A stretch of DNA of 64,000 nucleotides, from the NCBI GenBank assembly GCA_947489085.1, contig CANLCJ010000006.1, forward strand, positions 59,345 to 123,344. The letters run 5' to 3'. Positions 54,701 through 62,371 of this stretch are shown here, in pieces. The notes beneath the pieces were generated by a model that was not told where the DNA came from, searched no databases, and was given only the letters and a program-made list of their open reading frames with translations. Within the stretch, counting starts at the first letter, position 1. Each line of letters opens with the position of its first letter. Origin of the DNA: an uncultured Flavobacteriaceae bacterium (GTDB lineage Bacteria > Bacteroidota > Bacteroidia > Flavobacteriales > Flavobacteriaceae). Made by a program: the position numbers and the translations under genes.

Positions 54701-57700
54701 CTTCAGACAATACATTCAATTCCGATTCAATGCGATCGATTTGACCGGCAAATGCATTCCGTTGTGTTTCAATCTCTCGAAGAGCGCTTTCATGCTGGAG
54801 TTTTTCCAGAAAGTTAGGAACCTGTTCTCTAACACTTTGAATTGTTCTTTGCCGGTCTCGACTTATATCTGTAATTGCCATAACGCGCTGTTCTAATCCT
54901 ATGGCTTCCAATCGTTTTAGAATAACTTGTATGGCAGCTCGTTTTTGCGATACCACCAAAACCTTTTCTTGACGTCCAATACAATCGGCAATAATGTTAA
55001 CAATGGTCTGACTTTTTCCTGTTCCTGGCGGACCTTCAATAACAATTCCAGGATTCAGTCGACTTTGTAATACCGCTTTTTCTTGGGATGGATCTACTGC
55101 AACAACTGTATACCGATCGCTTTCCTGAATTTTCTCTTGAAACTTAGCTATTTCAGGTTCGTTAATCTTTAATATAGGCTCCATTGCCGTATCTGAATGT
55201 GCTAATTTTTGCAACATTCGCATATCTTCGCTTATGGCTTGTCCTGTAAAACTAGCATTGAAAAAGACTGCGGAACAATGCAATTCTTGTCCGGATGTTT
55301 TACGCATATAAGCTACCGCAGGATGTGCCGTTAGTGCGGTGTTTTTAGGTGTAATAAATGATCCTAAAACAGCTATAACTTCTTGAACGGTTAAACTTTG
55401 TTTGGCTAGAATTTCTAAACAGAGTTTCTTAACACGATCGAATGCATCACCGTCCAGAACACTCGATAATGCAGGGTTTATTCTTACCTCACCATTGAGT
55501 TTGTCGAATGCAATATCCATTCGTGGTGTACCCCTACTGCTCAATGTAAGGCTTACAGGCCACAACAAAATCGGCAAGATTCTAGGCCGATGTTTTAAAT
55601 TTCCTTGATTCACTAAGAATGGGAATCCCAGATACAAAGAATCTAAGCCCGTATCGCGTTTAAAGTTAGCGGCTTTTAAGAGCATTCTTCGTGCGCGTCG
55701 TTCTAATAAGTGATTCTCGCTAAAGGCAACCGGATCGACTGTTTCTGTACTAGAGGAACGGTTGATGATGCGTTGCAGCATCTTTTCTGATGGTTTGAAT
55801 AATGTTCCTAATTCAGTAATATCGATTCGTGCAGAATTTGTGGAAATAATCAATCTCACCAAGGGGCCACGAGAAGATGCATAAATAATTTTCTTCTCAT
55901 AAAATTGCAGTAAACTTGATGCATATTCATGTTTATGGGGCGTAATCCATTTTTCCTTGGGTAGGGATAAACACAAAATGGATTTAATGAGTAGCAATCG
56001 CTTTTCGATTCGGAATTGATCTGCCCAACGGTTCAAGGCTTTGTTGTTACATTTGGAAAACCCTTCTAAATGTTGGGTAAGTAACTCGTAAATTTCCAAT
56101 CTGGATTTGATAAGAAATTCTTGATAAAAGGCTTTATTTACTTCGATTCCATTTTTCCTCGCGAGCTTTATTATAGCTTTCATCAATTGCCCTAAGGCGT
56201 TAAACTGTTCGCGCTCTGCGCTTAAAATGAGGATTAAATCTTCTTCACTGAGTCGGAGGTCTCCCATCAGATTAGACAGATTTATATTTTTGGCGTCAGG
56301 ATAGAGTTGTCGCAACAAATCCATTTCAGATTTTAATCGAACTCTCGATGTGCTTAGTGCATTGAGCGTAAATCTATCTTGGTTTAGTTCAATTTCTAGA
56401 TTCTCTGCTTTTCTGGTAATATTTTGTTTTCGGGATTTTAAATTCATCAACCATTTTTCACGGTCAATAGCTTCTAAATATGTTGGAATTTTCCCTTCAA
56501 TGAGTTCGGTAGCTATTTCAGGATTGCTCAACAACCAAGCAGGAATAATAATTTGACCTCGCCAAGTTAACGGTAAAGACTTGTTTAAATGCATCAAAGC
56601 GAGTGAAAACCGCCACTCCAAATCGATACCTTCCATGGTTCGAAGGTTTCGAATCGTGGCTGTTAATTTTTTGTCTTGTACAGTTTCATCTATCCAACTG
56701 GACAATTCTCCCGAAGTAAAAGTTGCTAATCCACTTTCCCAATTGGATTCTTCGGCAGCAGACAGAGCAAAATAACTTGGATTGGAATAAATTTCCTCTC
56801 CTAATTTAATAGTTTTTTCACTTTTCGTTGCAATGGGGCTTTCGGTTGCTTCTGGCGAAGCAATGTACACTTTGTTCAACCATTTTTCGACTTGAGTCCA
56901 GTTCCACCGTTTTAGTGGGTCTCTGCACAATAGGCCTTTCAACAAAAGTAAAAAGCGCTCATCAATATCTGTTGGTAATTGCACGCCACGAGTTACCAAA
57001 TGGATCAAGAAAGCTTTGTCGTTTATGTTTTGAAAAAAGCGTCCTTGGGTAACTTGTTCTAAAATTATCATCCCTAAACTCCACCAATCTGATGCGGGGC
57101 TTATGCCCCCAATAATTGCTTCGGGGGCTGTGTATCGAGTGAGCTTTAAAGGTGTATCGGTATCTAAGTCGTAATCTGATAAACGTGCAGAACTGAAATC
57201 AATTACCACAAGATCAAAACTGTCTTTTTCGCGAATTAAAATGTTATTTGGATTCAAATCTCGATGGCGAATTCCTGAATTGGAAAAATCTCGTAAAGCT
57301 CGCCCAATTTCATCAACTAGTTTCTCTATTTGTGCGGTCTCCAAATAGGCTAGTTTTTTAATAGAACCTCCAGTAATTCGCTCGGTTACTTCAAAAAACC
57401 GATCTTCCCAAACGCCTGTTTTAATCAACTCTGCCACATGGTCTGTGTCTGATTTTTGTAGCACATTGTAAATGGCTTTGTCTGGTTCGCAATCTTTGTG
57501 GTAAAGTGTTAAAAAGTAAATTTGCTCTAAATCATTTTTAACCAAAAAACATGCTTTGGTAGCACTGGAAACTTGGATGGTTTCCACTACTGTATAAGTG
57601 TCAATTTTTTGTACTTCTTCTTCTTCCCTTACATCTGCTGGAGTGTCCAAAATATCTGCGCCACATTCCATGCACATAAAATCATCGGGGCCGACTTCGT

Positions 57701-57887
57701 GTCCATTTTCACAGTACCTCTCAATAGGTTTATCTTTTACTTTCACCTCTACAACACCTCCTATCGGGGTTTGCTTTACACTCATTAACAACCAACTACA
57801 AGAACGCTCTTCGATTATATTCTGGCAGTACATTTCGTGGACGGGGCGTTGGCTCTGGCAGGATGGGCACACTCTTACATACTTCAT
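51699..57887 (-). CDS. Zinc ribbon / protein kinase-like / SF1 helicase / nuclease fusion protein
   Basis: A 2062-residue multidomain protein. Domains in order: (1) zinc ribbons, CPSC at 7-10 with later cysteines, and YCENGHEV...CMEC at about 59-75. (2) A protein kinase-like domain, about 96-343, with HRDLNPNN (208-215), DFS for DFG (230-232) and TAPE; the beta-3 lysine appears replaced by Thr127. (3) A long helical DUF4011-like region. (4) A superfamily 1 helicase (COG1112-like): Walker A GPPGTGKSQT near 950, DEASQM near 1617, GDEKQMPP, HYRSQFQSLI, NVENVQGDERD and NVAITRAR. (5) A C-terminal nuclease-like domain (about 1940-2055: YLDLAIENN, LGIECDAPK, ARYRELWRL), like the MTES_1575/VSR-type endonucleases. 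It overlaps both neighbours by 4 nt. A defence or conflict role is inferred. Confidence 0.9.
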   Translation of the reverse strand: MKYVRVCPSCQSQRPVHEMYCQNIIEERSCSWLLMSVKQTPIGGVVEVKVKDKPIERYCENGHEVGPDDFMCMECGADILDTPADVREEEEVQKIDTYTVVETIQVSSATKACFLVKNDLEQIYFLTLYHKDCEPDKAIYNVLQKSDTDHVAELIKTGVWEDRFFEVTERITGGSIKKLAYLETAQIEKLVDEIGRALRDFSNSGIRHRDLNPNNILIREKDSFDLVVIDFSSARLSDYDLDTDTPLKLTRYTAPEAIIGGISPASDWWSLGMIILEQVTQGRFFQNINDKAFLIHLVTRGVQLPTDIDERFLLLLKGLLCRDPLKRWNWTQVEKWLNKVYIASPEATESPIATKSEKTIKLGEEIYSNPSYFALSAAEESNWESGLATFTSGELSSWIDETVQDKKLTATIRNLRTMEGIDLEWRFSLALMHLNKSLPLTWRGQIIIPAWLLSNPEIATELIEGKIPTYLEAIDREKWLMNLKSRKQNITRKAENLEIELNQDRFTLNALSTSRVRLKSEMDLLRQLYPDAKNINLSNLMGDLRLSEEDLILILSAEREQFNALGQLMKAIIKLARKNGIEVNKAFYQEFLIKSRLEIYELLTQHLEGFSKCNNKALNRWADQFRIEKRLLLIKSILCLSLPKEKWITPHKHEYASSLLQFYEKKIIYASSRGPLVRLIISTNSARIDITELGTLFKPSEKMLQRIINRSSSTETVDPVAFSENHLLERRARRMLLKAANFKRDTGLDSLYLGFPFLVNQGNLKHRPRILPILLWPVSLTLSSRGTPRMDIAFDKLNGEVRINPALSSVLDGDAFDRVKKLCLEILAKQSLTVQEVIAVLGSFITPKNTALTAHPAVAYMRKTSGQELHCSAVFFNASFTGQAISEDMRMLQKLAHSDTAMEPILKINEPEIAKFQEKIQESDRYTVVAVDPSQEKAVLQSRLNPGIVIEGPPGTGKSQTIVNIIADCIGRQEKVLVVSQKRAAIQVILKRLEAIGLEQRVMAITDISRDRQRTIQSVREQVPNFLEKLQHESALREIETQRNAFAGQIDRIESELNVLSEEIHVVDAVSGATYRNILSELIALQSKAYIDVPEARGFLELKTADELNQLEEQVKGLIHYWMPSAYENSTLVHLKLAQFDEATRNAVQEDLNQFHQAEEKRIACLSKTSNALDGPEAQFYGDWVDQHGQKIRNISENDVLKIQHWFDVLYDEYNNISVAQDISKALDKIASQLGELIENLQFEYFSVSLQKLDDEALEKLANSCNYFLRTSFFKYLNPFGYVHKSRLKKILKHQHVELKSLSVKELATAIKQEQLFRNYRSLFFKQLNKLKVTKEELTEAKLLRAKIGSQNTELQDAIQWVALIKSCPLKDEARKLLKAGKVSQYQKFPTQLQDAYKRFESRQASQKKLAPLAEWLEPEIAEAFAIKIRKNNTNISTLQQMLLDMEHYSPYQKFRMRLGVGNNRKSLLKLFSLLRAYEDQIKEFSSGEWSGVIQNTVRREGLLGWKQRIEKKSPSLLMSEHEIQLNVTSLENLLGKIRDLNRQLLKLSIDVSKLGSKTEWNSITRLRGNNYKKLREFISLGTEIGLMDLRPVWLMSPEVVSQAIPLQSGVFDVVIFDEASQMLIDHAIPALYRAKRVIVSGDEKQMPPTGFFAQKMDDDEDSQELSLSEDHSEEELASYEDAWNRKEVKDCPDLLTLAKSVLPVTTLEIHYRSQFQSLIKFSNHAFYGGQLHVPAYHPKNEIISNKPLEVLRINGIYDEQTNKAEADALIDYISEHWKLPESERFSAGIVTFNKKQAELIEDKIQEREQTDEAFRAVLNHERNKQQEGEDMGFFVKNVENVQGDERDMILFSTTFGLNPHGVFRRNFGALGHRGGERRLNVAITRARYKVVIATSMPIKDISDALSTGRPLSKPRDFIQSYLNFSEMHSNGQIEVATNKLKILSAKNAIEDIQLKNNGLKNTVKSYVESLGYEVVENNDYNVFYLDLAIENNGRFVLGIECDAPKNTLLKNARYRELWRLQVLKKTIPIIHRTTSYRWLKDTEVEQNRLKEAIEQALNTNL

Positions 57888-58519
57888 GACTTCTTATCTT
57901 TTATAACACCTTGTGTGTGCTGTAAATGTACACGATTTTCTTTAGCTGTCTCGGCTATTTCAGTCATTCCATTATTGGGAATACCGGCTATCCAAACTGT
58001 ATTCTTTTCGAACTGTACGTCCAATTTCTTTTCAGGTGATTGTTTTAGATAGCTCTTAAAATCACGTTTTCCTAAATCCGTCAATAGATGCATTTGTTGA
58101 TTGTTGCTTCCCATCAAAGCTTTTGTTTGTGGTTGCTTGTAATCGAAGGGTTCGGAAATCAATACATCGATCCAACCGTTACAAATTGCTTTTTTTGTTT
58201 TTAATTGTTGGAAAGAATAGCCACTGTACACTAAGATGGATTTTTCGTGTGGTTTTACAAACTGCAACAACTCAAACAATGCGTCTTCTTGATCGAAAGG
58301 TTCGCCTCCAGAGATGGTAATGCCATCGCTTTCTGGCAACCATCGTTTCAATAACATTTTAACATCTTCCAAGGAAACAGAATTGATTCCAAATTGCCAA
58401 GTATCTACCGAAATACATCCTTCGCAATGAATGGAGCAACCTTGAAACCAGATACCTATTCGTTTTCCTGGACCAAGGGTAGTTACAGGGAAATGCAATC
58501 GAGAAATTTCAATCTCCAT
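57884..58519 (-). CDS. Radical SAM activase-like protein (NrdG/QueE-type)
   Basis: A 211-residue radical SAM protein. The cluster motif CSIHCEGC (cysteines 28, 32, 35) is followed by VDTWQFG and ITISGGEPFDQEDAL, the GGE SAM-binding motif. YSGYSFQQL and a SEPFDYKQP segment resemble anaerobic ribonucleotide reductase activase (NrdG) and other glycyl-radical activases. The frame extends upstream to 58591, but I start at the ATG at 58519, which is 4 nt after the stop of the AAA gene. It overlaps the helicase fusion gene by 4 nt. No glycyl radical enzyme or nrdD lies nearby, so its partner must be something else, perhaps another operon product. The last 60 residues are family-unique. Confidence 0.85.
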   Translation of the reverse strand: MEIEISRLHFPVTTLGPGKRIGIWFQGCSIHCEGCISVDTWQFGINSVSLEDVKMLLKRWLPESDGITISGGEPFDQEDALFELLQFVKPHEKSILVYSGYSFQQLKTKKAICNGWIDVLISEPFDYKQPQTKALMGSNNQQMHLLTDLGKRDFKSYLKQSPEKKLDVQFEKNTVWIAGIPNNGMTEIAETAKENRVHLQHTQGVIKDKKS

Positions 58520-58523
58520 AATG

Positions 58524-60344
58524 TTAGATGCTTTGAATTTTGATATGAGTGGATCGGTTTTCGTTGAAAATTTTAGTAGCCTCCACCACATCGCCTTTGG
58601 ACGGGTTTAAAGAGAATAGCTCTCTTGAAATGGGTGTAATGAAATGATATTCGATCATGTTTCGAATACCACGCCCTCCATTGGTTAAATCGGAAATGGA
58701 CAGTTTTTTTAGTTGATTTCTGACATCTAAACTTAAATTCAAAGTGATTTCTAATTGTTCTTGAATGGCTTTAATATGATTGTCGATCATCATATTAAAA
58801 ATAAGTTCTCCGACATCTTTTCTTATGTAATCAAATACAATAATATTTTCTCCAATTCTGTTCAACAATTCAGGTCTATTAAGATCAAATTTAAAATAAT
58901 GATCGATCTCTTCTTTCACTTTTTTTTCCACTACCTCGTAAGTATCTTCATAGTTAACATTCGGGATACGTTCTCCTGTTGAAGTTTGTTTATAAATACC
59001 TAAATTAGATGTAAATACAATTAAAGTTTCTGAGAAGTAAACCTTGTCTCCTCGTCCGCTAGTAAGAACCCCGTCATCCAAAATCTGTAAAAATTTATCT
59101 AATATTCGCGGATGTGCTTTTTCTATTTCATCGAATAAAACTACACTAAACGGTTTCTCTCGAACTGCGTTGGTTAACTCTCCTCCAACATCGTAACCTA
59201 CATAACCTGGAGGCGCACCTATTAAACGTTGAGAGGCGTGCTCTGCACTAAACTCCGACATATCAAATCGGATGTAAGAACTATCATCTCCAAACAGCAA
59301 ACTTGTTATTGTTTTTGCTAGTTCTGTTTTTCCTACTCCAGTAGGCCCTGCAAGAAAAACGACGCCACGTGGACGGTTATTTCGTTTCGAAGACCCTACA
59401 CCTGTAATCGCCCTTTTTACAATATCCAGCATGTGCAGAACAGAATGGTCCTGACCTTTTACTCTTGTTCTAATGTACTGCTCTCCTTCTTCAATTTTCT
59501 GTCTATCAATATTCATCCAAGGATCTTCAGTTACTCCTAATTTATAACGTCTTACGGCATCTGCTATTTCGCCTAGGGGGATGGACTCAGATCGCGCCAA
59601 TTCCAGAATAGACACTAAATCTAACAACAGCAGGCCTTCAGTTTCATCAACAAAATCCTGAATAATTTGGGATGCTTTTGCTTTGTCTGAAAAAATTGCT
59701 TCAAGCAAAGGAGTAACTAATCTTCTACGGGCAAAATGATCTGGCTTGCCTATAGGAATATGTCTTATTTTAGGGTTGTTAATAATCATCCAATCGGGAA
59801 GATCGCCTTCTTTATCTACAATCCAAACCACACTATTATAAAAAGGTTTTGGAGGTGCCCCAAAAGGTCGAGTTTCTGTTTTCTGCGATAACACATAAGC
59901 TTGACCAAAAGTATCATGTTCAACCTTTAACAAACTCTCGGGGTTCATAAGAAATTGTGAAGCGAAATCGACAACAAGCGCTATAGGAACTTCGTGATAA
60001 TGCACTATAGTGTTTAATACCGCATCGAAGGTCTGTAGGTTGTTGTAGACCGTTTCGTTTTTTAATGGAATTCCTAGTTTTTTATATAACTTTTCTTTGT
60101 CTTCTGGCGTTCCATCAAAAAAAGGGATGCTAAAACCATGTAATGGATTGTAATAAACTACGTGGCTGTAGCCGTAATTTTTTAATTCTACATCAATTAC
60201 ATTTTCAAGTTTATGCCATCCAAAACCTTCGGATTCATTCTGAATTAATTGTAAATCTTTTGTATTTCCAGAGAGGACAAATTGACTTTTTAGAGGGATA
60301 AACCTTCGAAAATCTCTTAACCACCTTTCTTTAGTGTCTTTCAT
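58524..60344 (-). CDS. ClpB/ClpA-like AAA+ ATPase, first gene of the operon
   Basis: A 606-residue protein. The N-terminal 280 residues look like a degenerate AAA domain: FVLSGNTKDL, a Walker-B-like IALVVDFASQF and a sensor-like SVVWIVDKEGDLPDW, but no P-loop. The C-terminal half is a canonical ClpB-D2-type AAA+ module: Walker A GPTGVGKTELAK (about 332-343), pore loop GYVG within GAPPGYVGYDVGGEL, Walker B VVLFDEIEKAH, sensor 1 LIVFTSNLG and arginine finger RPELLNRIGE. The small D2 subdomain follows (NGGRGIRNMIEY). The intact pore loop suggests it threads a polypeptide. It is the promoter-proximal gene of the four-gene operon. It is not a housekeeping ClpB: it lacks the N domain, a functional D1 and the middle coiled coil. 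Confidence 0.88.
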   Translation of the reverse strand: MKDTKERWLRDFRRFIPLKSQFVLSGNTKDLQLIQNESEGFGWHKLENVIDVELKNYGYSHVVYYNPLHGFSIPFFDGTPEDKEKLYKKLGIPLKNETVYNNLQTFDAVLNTIVHYHEVPIALVVDFASQFLMNPESLLKVEHDTFGQAYVLSQKTETRPFGAPPKPFYNSVVWIVDKEGDLPDWMIINNPKIRHIPIGKPDHFARRRLVTPLLEAIFSDKAKASQIIQDFVDETEGLLLLDLVSILELARSESIPLGEIADAVRRYKLGVTEDPWMNIDRQKIEEGEQYIRTRVKGQDHSVLHMLDIVKRAITGVGSSKRNNRPRGVVFLAGPTGVGKTELAKTITSLLFGDDSSYIRFDMSEFSAEHASQRLIGAPPGYVGYDVGGELTNAVREKPFSVVLFDEIEKAHPRILDKFLQILDDGVLTSGRGDKVYFSETLIVFTSNLGIYKQTSTGERIPNVNYEDTYEVVEKKVKEEIDHYFKFDLNRPELLNRIGENIIVFDYIRKDVGELIFNMMIDNHIKAIQEQLEITLNLSLDVRNQLKKLSISDLTNGGRGIRNMIEYHFITPISRELFSLNPSKGDVVEATKIFNENRSTHIKIQSI

Positions 60345-60445
60345 TTTTTTTATATTTATCCAGATTAAAATTCAACGCTATAGCTCTCAATAGTCGTCTC
60401 CCTAAACCTTATTTTATGTTATTTTATTTTTAATTTTACCAATAC

Positions 60446-60666
60446 TTGAATAACATGTATTAGCGCACATGATCTCCTCTATAAATCTAAGAGATTTTTT
60501 ATATCCAGCAAATTATTTACAACTGTATGCGTATAATTTCTGTAGTTTACCAGAATTAAATTAAACAACATTTGCGCATGTCTTGAAATTGTGTCTTTTC
60601 TAATAAGTATGTTTCAAGACCATATTTAAGCCTATAAGGAGTAATGCTTTAAACTGTCCTAGTTTT
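60446..60666. repeat. Diverged direct repeat, copy 1
   Basis: About 220 bp matching 62052-62268 in the same orientation. The best block is 60564-60650, which shares the ACAACATTTGCGCATG, TCTTGAAATTGTG, TCTAATAAGTATGTTTCAA and AGTAATGCTT segments. Similarity by eye is about 75-80%. It lies upstream of the AAA operon and contains no gene. The surrounding gap 60345-60825 is otherwise featureless. Confidence 0.8.
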
Positions 60667-60825
60667 AGAGAAGACCACTATTTGCTGTACAAAAGACAAA
60701 TTATAAGCCCCTAACATCAAATTTAAGCCTCTTAAACTATAGATTTTAGATAAGTATATGGGAAGAATACAGAGGCTATACTAATCTTGCAATTGTTTTT
60801 ATATATTGCTATTAGTTTTTTTATT

Positions 60826-61278
60826 TCAGTTGTCGTAATAATCTCCATCTTCCCAATCTTTTTTCCCAAGATAGTCTCCACAATAATTATAACGATTGAT
60901 AGGTTTAACTTTATCCACATTTTTGCCGTGACTGAAAATCCAAATTTCATTTTCGATGATTTTTATGCGATTAAATTTTCTTGTATCAGTAGCATCCATT
61001 GAGCTTATAAAAACCGATTTCTTTTCAAAAACTTCATTTCCATTTTGGTCTATAATACAGTCAGTCACAATTACTTTTTTGTGTTTTAAAGTCCAGAATA
61101 AAAACTTGCGTTTCTTTTCAATTCGTTCCGTTTTCAGAGTTACGTTTTCAATTCCGCAATCAACTTTTTTGGTCAGAGTTTTGTTTCGTATTTTAGATGT
61201 TTTTATTCCACTATTCAGATTAAGGAATACGAAAATTAGACTTAATGAAACTGAAAACATTGAATTTATTAAGATCAT
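60826..61278 (-). CDS. Orphan exported or membrane-anchored protein
   Basis: A 150-residue protein with an N-terminal hydrophobic segment (MFSVSLSLIFVFLNL), then basic and strand-rich sequence with no motif that I recognise, and an acidic end (DWEDGDYYDN). It sits in an accessory region, flanked by cassette-like spacers. It is likely a real gene on the basis of its leader and codon pattern. Confidence 0.5.
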   Translation of the reverse strand: MILINSMFSVSLSLIFVFLNLNSGIKTSKIRNKTLTKKVDCGIENVTLKTERIEKKRKFLFWTLKHKKVIVTDCIIDQNGNEVFEKKSVFISSMDATDTRKFNRIKIIENEIWIFSHGKNVDKVKPINRYNYCGDYLGKKDWEDGDYYDN

Positions 61279-61294
61279 TTTAAATTAATGGTAA

Positions 61295-61480
61295 CGTTAA
61301 ATATATGACAAGTTGGACAGAAAATGAGCGATTACCTTCGTATTAATCACAAGCCAAATCTTTTGTGTTTTGTTTTAATTTTCTTTTTTAATACCAAATC
61401 AAAAGATTTGGTGACTTTGCCAATAGACAACAGCCTTTTGGCTAAACACTAATGTTCTATTTGCTATATATGGTGTTGTG
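61295..61480. repeat. Cassette-like spacer with long inverted repeats
   Basis: A non-coding segment between orphan genes. Its ends are GGTAACGTT near 61295 and GGTGTTGTGCGTT near 61468-61480. It contains the 12-bp inverted repeat CCAAATCTTTTG (61354-61365) / CAAAAGATTTGG (61400-61411) and a tight 8-bp hairpin at 61393-61412. The overall shape resembles a foldable recombination site; I cannot verify this. Confidence 0.4.
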
Positions 61481-61488
61481 CGTTCGCT

Positions 61489-62025
61489 TTATTCAATATC
61501 ATAATTTCTTTCATAATCATTTCTTTTTTCAATTTTACTTATTCTATATAGCATTTCATCTTTGATTATTGCATCATCAGATTTAGTCAATTCCCTGATT
61601 ACGCTAATAGCTTTATCGGTTCCAATACTCTTTAAAGCGTGACCGCATTGATTAATAAATTGTCTTGTCCCAGTTCCATACGATTCCAGATGGTCATATC
61701 TTTTTAGCATAGCATTTTTTATAAAAGGAACACTTTTAGGTCTTTTACTATTCTGTAAATAATGAGCCATTTCTTCATAACTTCTATGCCAAGGTTCAGC
61801 AATTAGTTTATGAATCTTTTCAATTACTTCGTCATCATTTTTGATATAGTAAGCGTTGGTCATTAAATCCTCAACTTCGTCAGCACTTTTATTTAGCAAT
61901 ATTTGGCTTAACGAGATATTTCCTTTTTCAATATTAAATTTATCGGTTATATTTTTGTCAGAACTTACTTTAGCAGATTTACTATGCTTTAAGTCATTAA
62001 AATATTTTTTTATTCGATTAATCAT
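61489..62025 (-). CDS. Orphan protein with HEAT-like helical repeats
   Basis: A 178-residue protein, basic at the N-terminus and then helical. Repeat-like pairs such as KRPKSVPFIKNAML, CGHALKSIGTDKAISVIREL and DDAIIKDEMLYRISKI resemble HEAT or PBS-lyase repeats used for protein binding. It has no signal peptide. It is bounded by GTTGTGCGT-type inverted sequences on each side (near 61472 and 62042). The function is unknown. Confidence 0.55.
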   Translation of the reverse strand: MINRIKKYFNDLKHSKSAKVSSDKNITDKFNIEKGNISLSQILLNKSADEVEDLMTNAYYIKNDDEVIEKIHKLIAEPWHRSYEEMAHYLQNSKRPKSVPFIKNAMLKRYDHLESYGTGTRQFINQCGHALKSIGTDKAISVIRELTKSDDAIIKDEMLYRISKIEKRNDYERNYDIE

Positions 62026-62051
62026 AAGTTTTCCTTAAGTGACGCACAACA

Positions 62052-62268
62052 ATTGAATAACATGCACTAATGCATGTTATTCACACTATAAATATAAGAG
62101 GTTTTTTATAATCTTAAAATAATGACTACATGAATATAATTCCCCTATTTTAATAGAATTAAATCCAACAACATTTGCGCATGTCTTGAAATTGTGCCAT
62201 TTCTAATAAGTATGTTTCAAAACCATGTTTAAGCATATAAGAAGTAATGCTTAAAGTTGCCCTAGTTT
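62052..62268. repeat. Diverged direct repeat, copy 2, with palindrome
   Basis: The second copy of the repeat at 60446-60666. It begins with a perfect 12-bp palindrome, GAATAACATGCA (62055-62066), loop CTAA, TGCATGTTATTC (62071-62082), which is decayed in copy 1. The conserved block is 62166-62252. No gene lies inside. The rest of the gap to 62371 contains a GCGTTGAGCAACG motif near 62336. Confidence 0.8.
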
Positions 62269-62371
62269 ATGTAAGAAATAAAGCTAAGAGCATCCTTAGA
62301 ACACTCTATTTAAAACTCTTTTCAGGGAAATTATGGCGTTGAGCAACGGTTACCAATGTTAGCCACTGGTT

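Noticed and set aside
57884..58519. Radical SAM protein as a prokaryotic viperin
   Set aside because: The short length, activase-like CSIHCEGC surroundings and GGE pattern match NrdG/QueE-type proteins; no viperin-type C-terminal region or nucleotide kinase neighbour.
58524..60344. Housekeeping ClpB chaperone
   Set aside because: No ClpB N domain, no active first AAA module and no middle coiled coil; embedded in a four-gene accessory operon.
60787..61288. Plus-strand frames opposite the orphan gene at 60826-61278
   Set aside because: The minus-strand frame has a plausible leader and charged body; the opposite frames are Phe/Ile-rich antisense.
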